DNA from: Lenisia limosa
Lineage: Eukaryota; Breviatea
Direction of reading: 5' to 3'
DNA: 22,019 bases
Assembly: GCA_001655205.1 (NCBI GenBank)
Contig: LPNZ01008244.1
Location: 1 to 22,019, forward strand
Shown: in pieces, positions 1 to 7,026 of the stretch
Position numbering within the stretch: the stretch's first letter is position 1
How the letters are laid out: each line of letters begins with the position of its first letter
Program-made: the position numbers and the translations under genes
The notes under the pieces: generated by a model
What the model saw: only the letters and a program-made list of their open reading frames with translations
The model's database searches: none
What the model was told of the DNA's origin: nothing

Positions 1-659
1 GTTAAACATTTGAGAAGTACACGGTGGGGAGAGGGTAAGTCATTGTGGTACACTGCGGGGGGGGGTGATTATATACAACAATATATACCCACAACCCAAT
101 CATACCTTGGATGTCGACAGCTCAATCATCGACTCATCCATGTTGAAGCAAGGTTATTGTTGATGGGTGAGAGAGAGAGGCGAAGTACTGCTGGATCTTC
201 TCCTTAGTAGTAGCGTCATGACGGTTATCGTCGACAATGTTGGGGGGTCTACAAGATCAGACAAAACACAAAAAACTCGCATCAACATAAGAAAAAACAA
301 TATTATATTTAGTGGTTGGTGAAACTGGTGGACAACGATATGATGTGAGAACAAAAACATCACCAACATACAGTAATCTTAAGGAAGTCATCATAAGTCT
401 TGAGCCAGCGGTCGACCCAAGATATTGAAAGGTTGATAACCTCGTTTGTCGCGGAGTAGTGGAAAGATGCTGCCTGATTGTATAAAGGAGGGGGGTAATC
501 AGTTCTTTATTACGTTTTCAGATACAGCATACTTTTTTATTCTTTGACACAATTTCGAAAAGTAAATCTCAATAGTAAGTGGTGTGCAATTGGTTTTCTC
601 TTCTCTTTCTCTCATTTATTCTGACCTCGACTAATTCAATGCAAGAATAAAAATTTCAG
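1..659. other. Host flank, no supported gene
   Basis: No convincing coding region is visible in this stretch. It contains a run of nine G (57-65) and ends in a pyrimidine-rich tract followed by TTTCAG at 654-659, which would serve as an intron acceptor for the coding-like sequence that begins at about 660. It may therefore be partly intron or upstream sequence of the DDE_1-like gene. Confidence 0.4.
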
Positions 660-1232
660 ACCTTGAGATTGACGACAACGACGCTGCTACTACTGATGTC
701 TTCCTTGACCGTGAGTACCGTCGTCTCGTTAAGAAGTTTGAGAGCGCCAAGTCCAAGCTCAAGGCCATTCGCAAGAAGCGCCTCACACAAAAGGCCCAGT
801 CGATTCACGACCATCGTGGAAGCTCAGGCATGCTTTCCAACTGTTGTATTTTTCTTCATTACAGTTACCCCCATCTACACTTTTTTGTTTGCTACAGTGG
901 GGGTGAGATCTTCACTGCCTGGGTCTTTGATGTCTTTGTCCCCTACGTTAACGAGTATCGCCAGAAGTGCTCCATCCCCGACGACTTCTGGGCCCTCCTC
1001 CTGCTTGACGGTCACTCATCTCGATACTCCCCCCTCGCGCTTCAACATCTTCTGGATAACAAAATCTTTTCTTTCCTCCCGCGGGTAAGGGGGGTTTTTT
1101 TCTTGGAAATTCGTACAGGTCGTTAGGGTTTACCCCACCTTTAGGGTTTTTTTTTCTTTTTTTTCTCGTCTATGCAACGTGTAGGAACATAAGCTAGTCC
1201 GTTAGAGTGTTTTCAGGACATAATTTCTAAAT

Positions 1233-1294
1233 CAACTTGGTCAGAATTCAAAAGCAAGTTCAGGATCCAGTTTTGGGGGGTGAGGGACTGAGGG
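1233..1294 (+). repeat. Direct repeat, copy 1 (about 62 bp)
   Basis: This stretch, from CAACTTGGTCAGAATT to GTGAGGGACTGAGGG, recurs at 1431-1493 with a few substitutions and one indel. The copies are offset by 198 bp and lie in the presumed intron before the QPLD exon of the DDE_1-like gene. The arrangement looks like a local segmental duplication. Confidence 0.85.
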
Positions 1295-1430
1295 GATTTT
1301 TGACCGTTTTTGGTCACTAGTTGCGTATGTCTAAGTCGGAGGGAAATTTTTTTTCATTTTTTTCTCCCTAAGGGACTATCTTATGTGCTCACCCGTTGTA
1401 TAGACATGTTTAAGTACATTAATTTGAAAC

Positions 1431-1493
1431 CAACTTGGTCAGAATTGAAAAGCAAGGTCCAGGATCCAGTTTTGGGGGGTGAGGGACTGAGGG
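1431..1493 (+). repeat. Direct repeat, copy 2 (about 63 bp)
   Basis: Second copy of the repeat at 1233-1294. It runs directly into GCACAG at 1493-1498, a plausible splice acceptor for the exon beginning PLDRMTFG. The duplication may therefore have copied the 3' end of an intron. Confidence 0.85.
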
Positions 1494-2341
1494 CACAGCC
1501 TCTTGACCGCATGACTTTCGGTGTCTTGAAGGCTGGTGTTCGTAGCTGCCTCTCCTCCAAGGTGTCCAAGTCCTTCTCTATGGGCATGACCAAGGCTGCT
1601 GTCAGCATCGACGCTGACACTACTGAGTCTCTCCGGCTGCGTGCCAATGAGGCAGTCCTGAGTTCATCGATGCCATCTCTATCGCTAAGTCTGACAATGC
1701 CACTCTCGCCAAGTCATTGACGACGCCTATACCTCCAGCAACGACTTTACCCTTGCCTGGAACGACAGCGTCAGTGCCGCACCGGTATGGGGGACTGGGA
1801 TACATAAGAATATTTGATAATCTGTCATATTTGAGCAGCACAATGAGGTGGGGGGGGGGTGAAAGAGTCTGTTGTATGATATGTAACTAACCATTATGCT
1901 CAGGCTGCCCCCGATTTCGATGGTACTGATGTCCTTGCTGAGAAGAAGACAAAACGCACCACTTTCGTCCCTCTCACAATCCCTGAGCGAGCCAAGCTCA
2001 TTAAAGATTCCATCGAGAAGGTGTGAAAAAGGTCAAATTTTGCTTGATACTGTGAACTTGATGCTGTTCACATTCCATTTTATTCTTAAATTACAATGAT
2101 TTCATATTCTATTAATTGGGTGCTGTGTTTGCTCACATTGTTCTCAATACAAGGAATCAATAATTTTATTATCTAGGAGCACAAAGCCAAGTTGGAGCGT
2201 GAGCGTATTGCCACCCATGCCGCTGTCAAGAAGGTTAGAGCTCGAGGCATAGCTGTCCTCAAGGGTACTGCCCTTAAGGCTACTGCCCCCAAGCGCCACT
2301 CTCCTGCTGAAAGAAATATCAAGAAGGCCCGAAAGGCCTAA

Positions 2342-2725
2342 TGTATCTTTTTCTGTCTTTAACGATTCTAAAGAAATAGAGTTTTCAACATGTCCTTGTA
2401 TCGATGATGCTTGCCATTCTTTTTTGTTGAATATTGCAATTATAGAATGATGTTTTAGGTCGTTTTTCAAGTAAGGTGACGTGGGGATATGGGCAATTGA
2501 AAAATAACTAAAAAGACGGAAATGAAAAGAGAAAAAAAAGAAAAAAAAAATACAGAAAAAGAAGGATTATAGTCTAATATCAATTCACCCAATCAATACA
2601 CACGTTTAATTCAACTGATTATTACAATTAGAGACATACAAAAACGTGCATAAGGCAAGCTTGGATCCTAGACACAGGCGAGGAGTCACAAACACCTCCA
2701 AATACCAGGGAATGTTTGCCGCAGA
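2342..2725. other. Host intergenic stretch, no gene seen
   Basis: This stretch lies downstream of the TAA that ends the DDE_1-like gene. It is AT-rich with an A-rich tract around 2520-2560. Short reading frames here have no recognisable motif or coding-like composition. Confidence 0.4.
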
Positions 2726-2850
2726 TGGTACCAATTCGCTTTGCTAAGTTTGTGGGACCAGTCCATCCCACTGCAGTCCCTCACCCTGCCGCTGGAGCCC
2801 GAGAGCGCCTGGGACATCCGTACGTTCGCTACCATCAACATTGTCAACAA
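2726..2850 (+). other. Exon-like coding stretch, unidentified host gene
   Basis: The frame reading WYQFALLSLWDQ and then LEPESAWDIRTFATINIVNN is open and GC-rich compared with its surroundings. It ends at AAT followed by GTACAT, a possible splice donor. I do not recognise the family. It may belong to the same gene as the exon-like stretches at 3310-3490 and 3829-3882, which are similarly spaced and on the same strand. Confidence 0.3.
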
Positions 2851-3309
2851 TGTACATATTGTAATACATATGATTCTATACATACATACACACCATGCAG
2901 GACATTTACTGATCAAGTAATTGTTGACAGCACCTTTTCACTGAAGAAATCAGTAAATAAAGTTTGAACTACATGTACATACATATATATATAAATCTAC
3001 ACGATATGATATGGCTATCAGATATGATCCGATTTATGAATATCAGATCAGATTCTATGTATGTCCATTGTATATAAGTCTCACGTAATTGTTTCTCTCT
3101 TACTTGCCTAATTTAGGTTATTTATTATAACTTCACTATGATATTTTGTATTGTGAAAAAGTTAACACTGCAGGACCCCCTCACACCGAATACATCACCT
3201 CTTGTGCAAGTATGTAGTGAAAGAGAACTACCAATATGTCTATCGAGTAATGCTCTAGGGTTTAAGCTCTGTAATTCCAATTTCCATAAGTTACTTGATA
3301 AGACGGATG

Positions 3310-3490
3310 AGTTTGCAATGTTTGATCGAAAGGGAGGCCACCGCCCTTTTCGGTGATGACACGCTCGACCTGGAGCCCCATGTCCTGCTGACTCGGCTGC
3401 AGAAAATTGGACGGGACCTGTGGCCGTATGTGGCCTCCAATAAGGCCTTTACCACCATCACCAGCTGGCAGGACGCCGTGAATCTATCAA
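3310..3490 (+). other. Exon-like coding stretch with clear donor site, unidentified host gene
   Basis: The sequence reads LIEREATALFGDDTLDLEP, then a segment containing LQKIGRDLWPYVASNKAF, and ends in NLSK immediately before GTGGGT, a good splice donor. The composition is clearly more coding-like and GC-rich than the AT-rich sequence on either side. No family is recognised. It is likely an internal exon of a gene running toward the element. Confidence 0.4.
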
Positions 3491-3718
3491 AGGTGGGTGG
3501 TTGTCTGTGATTCTGCTCTTCTAATATTTTTTCGAAAGGTGGATCTCTTCCCGGCATGCGCCCTCTCAATGCCATTTTCCACATAAAGAGCTTGCAATGG
3601 ATTGCCTGCAATATTGTTTTATAACTTAGGGGGGGGGGGCGGTATTATGTTAAAACAATTCGTAGACTATTGATATTCATCGAGGAAATATTGTGACAAT
3701 ATGTCTGTTTCGGTCTGA

Positions 3719-3732
3719 TGTGTGTGTGTGTG
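3719..3732 (+). repeat. Short TG microsatellite
   Basis: Seven TG units followed by a short G run, in a presumed intron between the exon-like stretches ending at 3490 and starting near 3829. It has no obvious function. Confidence 0.8.
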
Positions 3733-3828
3733 GGGGTCAATTGCTGTTTGATGTCTTGTTATTGTGGTCTTTTTTAGCCCAATGGTGCATATTGGGATAT
3801 TGCTTGACAATATAGCTCGGTGCAACGG

Positions 3829-3882
3829 TGAATAACCGGATCAATGAGGCCAAGCGGATTTCAGACTTTGTTTGCGGCCATG
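3829..3882 (+). other. Exon-like coding stretch before a GTAAGC donor, unidentified host gene
   Basis: The frame reads VNNRINEAKRISDFVCGH, then a Val codon overlapping GTAAGC, a strong donor-like sequence at about 3883. No later exon is found before the element boundary at 4329 or in the 306 bp right of the element. If the gene is real, the element may have inserted in its intron or 3' region. The product is not recognised. Confidence 0.3.
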
Positions 3883-3883
3883 T

Positions 3884-4322
3884 GGTAAGCTATGAGTACC
3901 AAAAGTGCTACCTGTACTCACTCACTCCTAGGACTTCTAACGTGGGAAGCCTTCTCACTCCAAAATACAAATACATCTTTGGTTTTATTATTCTCTGGTA
4001 CCTCCTGAATCAGTTGTAGAGGTCCTCCTGGGTTATTTTAGAGGGGCTTATATTCATAGATAGCTGTGTTACAAGGAAAATAATATTTCAACGGCTTTTG
4101 TCAAATAACCTGGTTTCATTGATATAAACATATCGCATCGTCCATTCTTTTTTTCTTTTTCCTGAATAACAACTTTTGCCTCTTTATTCACAGTTTCTTT
4201 GTTTCAGAGTTCTATTGAGTGATAAAACATCAATTTTGAAACAATGAAGAATAGGTTGTATATATTTGCCCCTTAAAACTATTTTTTTCAACTATATTTG
4301 GAAATAGTCGAAATATTTAAGC
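3884..4322. other. Host flank next to the insertion site, no gene seen
   Basis: AT-rich sequence with no supported coding region leads up to the TTAACC target site. It may be intron or intergenic. Confidence 0.4.
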
Positions 4323-4328
4323 TTAACC
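4323..4328 (+). repeat. Target-site duplication, left copy (TTAACC)
   Basis: TTAACC lies immediately outside the left TIR, and the identical hexamer lies immediately outside the right TIR at 21714-21719. A 6-bp duplication is the length produced by Polinton/Maverick RVE integrases. This fixes both element boundaries to the base. Confidence 0.9.
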
Positions 4329-4367
4329 CATCATAAGCAGCTAACCCGAAAAAGGGGGGGGGGTTTT
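4329..4367 (+). repeat. Left terminal inverted repeat (39 bp, perfect)
   Basis: The repeat reads CATCATAAGCAGCTAACCCG, then A5, G10 and T4. It is the exact reverse complement of 21675-21713, including the length of the G10 tract. Sequence identity stops after the fourth T. These ends should be the integrase substrates, by analogy with other RVE-mobilised elements. Confidence 0.95.
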
Positions 4368-4960
4368 TTTAGTTTTCAAATTTTCACGTTTTTTCATTTT
4401 TGATCACACTCTATAAAATGGGGACAAAAAGCACCACAGTGAAGGAGTACACCGCCATATGTGTAGCAAGCACCCCAAAAAGCACCGTAAAGCAAAGCAA
4501 GGGAAATAATTCTTAACTTTTATATTTTCATTTTCGATCTCACTCTAACAAAGCACCCAAAAAGCACCATAACAAAACAAAAGCACAACAAAACTTCCTC
4601 AGCTAATCTCACACTTCATAGTTTTATACGTTACATAACGCATTTTTGGTAAAAAGTATACTGAGACAACCACTTCTCTTGATACCGATTGGGCCTCCCT
4701 TGGAAAAGTTCAAAAAAAATATATATTTCTGTATATAAAATGCCCAGAACAATATCAGTAGTATATAACCAATCCAAAAAATCAGCTATATGAACACAAT
4801 ATTATTATTCCTATACAAAACATCCAGTTAGATATGGGGACCGCGCGGGGAAAAAAAAGTTTTCAAAAATCGTTGTTTTTTTATAGTAATCACTAATCAA
4901 TGATCTGTATTATTAAATATCTGGAATCACAAATGACAAAATATTTATATATTAAATCAA
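4368..4960. promoter_or_regulatory. Left subterminal non-coding region with short direct repeats
   Basis: No gene is visible in about 590 bp. The decamer AAAAAGCACC occurs three times (4426-4435, 4477-4486, 4559-4568), with further AAAGCAC fragments near 4550 and 4580. A longer imperfect repeat, TTTTCATTTTTGATCACACT-like, occurs near 4391-4417 and again near 4525-4549. Repeated sites just inside a terminus are candidates for integrase or replication-protein binding. That role is inferred from position only. Confidence 0.4.
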
Positions 4961-5533
4961 TTAGTATACTTTGTCTTGAGCATCGACAACCTGAGAACCA
5001 TCAGTAGCAAAGGTGATTTTATACACTACAACCTTAGAGCCTTTAATAAAACACAACCCGACAGTGGCTTTTTTACTGCATAAAGCGTCTACAGAAAACA
5101 AATCCTTAAATTCGTCGTATGAAAATTTTTTCAATAAATACCACAGCACTCCAGATTTTTTTGGACACAATTGGTCAACAGATTCATGATGAACTCTCAT
5201 ATAAGAATTAATACTTTTGAGTAATTGACTTCTAACTTTCTTAGAATCATCACCAGTACTAACTTTCAAATGAATTTTAAGGAAATTTTTTTCAAATCCT
5301 TCGTTTTGTTTTAATTCTTCTATTAGTCCTTCTTTCGGTTTAACACCAAGAACTTCATCATCAGATACATCTTCATCATCAGATTCATCAGATTCATCAG
5401 ATTCAACACAATTTCTAAAATCTAAATGTAGGTAAAAATTTTTACCAATATGATTAGATAAGCTTAAAATAGTGCCATTTCTTTCCTCTTCCTCGCTTTC
5501 AACAATAGAAACAACAGCATTAGATATATCCAT
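4961..5533 (-). CDS. Acidic orphan protein, 190 aa
   Basis: I do not recognise this protein. I chose the ATG at 5533 (MDISNAVVSI) over an in-frame GTG at 5602, because the extension is a low-complexity hydrophobic run that would need a non-ATG start, and every other element gene begins with ATG. Residues about 44-61 form an acidic Ser-Asp-Glu tract made from a GATTCATCA-type DNA repeat. The rest is a mixed alpha/beta-like sequence with Cys residues and no clear catalytic motif or membrane segment. It is the last gene on the left arm, downstream of and co-directional with the integrase, separated from it by about 400 bp of non-coding DNA. Acidic tracts are common in DNA-mimic, nucleoprotein-binding and regulatory proteins, but no function can be assigned. 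Confidence 0.75.
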   Translation of the reverse strand: MDISNAVVSIVESEEEERNGTILSLSNHIGKNFYLHLDFRNCVESDESDESDDEDVSDDEVLGVKPKEGLIEELKQNEGFEKNFLKIHLKVSTGDDSKKVRSQLLKSINSYMRVHHESVDQLCPKKSGVLWYLLKKFSYDEFKDLFSVDALCSKKATVGLCFIKGSKVVVYKITFATDGSQVVDAQDKVY

Positions 5534-5940
5534 ATTTGTTAACCGATAAAAAAACAAACAAAAAAAAACACATAAAAATTCATTCCAATACCTCTTTTTC
5601 ACTTAGTTTGAAGCTACAGTTAGAATTTTCAAAAATAGAAATTTTTGTTGAAAAACGGGGCTTAGCCACTAAAACCAGCCAATTCTGACTCATATAATAT
5701 ATGTATAATAGTATCACTAAACAGTTCCAGGGGGAAAGGGAAAAATCACTTTTTTTGATTTTTTTTTTGAAAAAGTTTTTGAAAAAAATGCAAAAAAGTT
5801 CAAAAAAAAAAAGAAGTTGAATTCATTAATTATTTATTGATTCTATGAAAGGGATTTTTGTTTAACAAAGAGTAACAGCTAGAAAAGAGTCAATAATGTT
5901 AAAACTAACTATATTTTAAGTTAACGCAACCCCATGTATT
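5534..5940. other. Non-coding spacer between the acidic orphan and the integrase
   Basis: About 400 bp without a supported gene. It contains long A and T tracts (about 5740-5815) and would hold the promoter of the 190-aa gene and the 3' end of the integrase transcript. The clean AT palindrome found at several other element gene boundaries is not obvious here. Confidence 0.45.
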
Positions 5941-6996
5941 TTAGATTTCTCGTATATTTCCACTTCGAGTCATTTTCGGAATATGCTGCCTCTGAACATT
6001 TTCCTTCTCAATTACAGGCAAATAATCAATGTTTGTATGACCTGTATTAAGTAATAGATCCTCTTCATAGTAAAATTTATCATCAGTATCTCCCTTTTCG
6101 TAACCTTCACTTAAATAGTACTGCGTTGGATTTGTTTTTCCACGCTTTGTTGACTTATATATTATAAAGGTTTTTTCACTCCAGTTAGGAGAAACATGCC
6201 TGTCACGATCCATTCTATTTCCAATAAATTTTCTCACTACATCCCCCACCTTTAATTTTCCTGGGGGTATATCTTTATATTCTTTCTTTTTTGGTTCTGC
6301 GTTGTGAAACTGAAGATTAACTGGTCTTTCATCAGTGGCACTGTGTACCTTGTGATTATACGCCCATACAGTATCCGCTAAATATGGTTGCCAGTCATAA
6401 TTTACTCGCCCAGTGTTTAGTTCAATTTTTTTCATACGCTCATAAAACGGCAAACTAATTGTAGCATTGACACGCTCGACATAACTGTTTTCATTTTTCA
6501 TATATGGCGTATTAATTATCAAGTGACTTGGCCTTCCGTTAGGGCATCGTTTTGTTTTTAAATTATCTCTAAACAGTTTATTATCAAATTCTTTTCCTGC
6601 ATCAGCCTGTAGTGCGGTTGGCCACTCCTTGCAGTCCGTTAGTATCATGTCTTCAAAGGCTGACCATACTTCCTGAGAGTTAGTTGACTTAATAGGCCGA
6701 CTCATTAAATATCTGCTTCTTACTATGAGGCAGTTTAGGCACAACACCTTCTTGGTACTTCGAGCACTAGCCAAGTAGAGAACATCAATCTGGTATCTAT
6801 CATAATTGTTCTGGTACTGTGGGAAATGCACAAAGTTTTTAATTGGTCCCTTAGTCCTTTGGTAGATTTCATGTTCGCCTTGGTCCTTAACAAATGCCTC
6901 AACTTCAGCTTTCGTGTAGTCTAACCCTAATTCTTCAACAACATCGTAAAATCTTCCTGTGAATCCATACTTATTCCATGCTTCAATTAATTCCAT
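5941..6996 (-). CDS. RVE-family (retroviral-like) DDE integrase
   Basis: This 351-aa protein should catalyse joining of the element termini to host DNA, which would give the 6-bp TSD seen at the ends. The catalytic triad is visible as D71 (YQIDVLYL), D132 (QADAGKEF) and E174 (YVERVNATI), with 41 residues between the second Asp and the Glu, slightly longer than the classical 35. Residues about 1-60 form a helical N-terminal region without an obvious HHCC zinc finger. Residues about 247-285 (KLKVGDVVRKF, then NWSEKTFII) match the SH3/chromo-like C-terminal fold of Polinton integrases. The length is normal for the family. The gene lies 30 bp downstream of the polymerase-helicase gene, with an AT palindrome in the gap. 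All key residues are present, so it may be active. Confidence in the family is high. Confidence 0.93.
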   Translation of the reverse strand: MELIEAWNKYGFTGRFYDVVEELGLDYTKAEVEAFVKDQGEHEIYQRTKGPIKNFVHFPQYQNNYDRYQIDVLYLASARSTKKVLCLNCLIVRSRYLMSRPIKSTNSQEVWSAFEDMILTDCKEWPTALQADAGKEFDNKLFRDNLKTKRCPNGRPSHLIINTPYMKNENSYVERVNATISLPFYERMKKIELNTGRVNYDWQPYLADTVWAYNHKVHSATDERPVNLQFHNAEPKKKEYKDIPPGKLKVGDVVRKFIGNRMDRDRHVSPNWSEKTFIIYKSTKRGKTNPTQYYLSEGYEKGDTDDKFYYEEDLLLNTGHTNIDYLPVIEKENVQRQHIPKMTRSGNIREI

Positions 6997-7007
6997 TTTA
7001 GTGAAAC

Positions 7008-7023
7008 AAAAAAAATATTTTTT
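7008..7023. promoter_or_regulatory. AT palindrome (A8-T-A-T6 type) between polymerase-helicase and integrase genes
   Basis: This A-run/T-run element fills most of the 30-bp gap between two co-directional genes. It lies 12-27 bp upstream of the integrase ATG. The same type of motif recurs at many gene borders in the element, so it could be the integrase promoter, the 3' signal of the preceding gene, or both. Confidence 0.5.
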
Positions 7024-7026
7024 ATT

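Larger units (their letters stand above)
660..2341 (+). pseudogene. Spliced, partly degraded DDE_1 (pogo/jerky-like) transposase-derived gene of the host
   Basis: Coding-quality sequence appears in blocks split by introns. About 660-820 reads in frame as a basic helical segment (LDREYRRLVKKFE). About 899-1083 encodes GEIFTAWVFDVFVPYV and then LLLLDGHSSRYSPLAL, which matches the DDE_1 endonuclease core (LLLDGHSSH-type motif with a catalytic Asp), followed by a GTAAGG donor. About 1499-1784 encodes PLDRMTFGVLK, the QPLD motif that follows in this family. Later exons are 1904-2020 (after a TAACTAA branch point and CAG) and 2177-2341, a basic tail ending in TAA. Exon borders after 1784 are clean and phase 0; earlier borders are approximate. 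The reading frame changes twice inside the third block, near 1655 and near 1714, so the gene is probably broken unless these are assembly errors. A 62-63 bp direct repeat lies just before the third block. The family assignment is well supported; function and host are not. Confidence 0.6.

Noticed and set aside
663-1088. A 141-codon plus-strand frame spanning the first exon and intron of the DDE_1-like gene
   Set aside because: It reads in a different frame from the one giving LDREYRRLVKKFE and DGHSSR and is low-complexity Ser/Thr/Leu, so it is a shadow frame.
1125-1150. TTAGGG-like units near 1125-1150 and CTAACCC in the TIRs, suggesting telomeric sequence
   Set aside because: Only single, imperfect units occur, with no tandem array. 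Telomere association is not supported.
5534-5602. GTG-initiated 23-residue N-terminal extension of the acidic orphan, with a hydrophobic run like a signal peptide
   Set aside because: It needs a non-ATG start in a eukaryotic setting and is AT-rich, low-complexity leader sequence. The ATG at 5533 gives a start like those of the other element genes.
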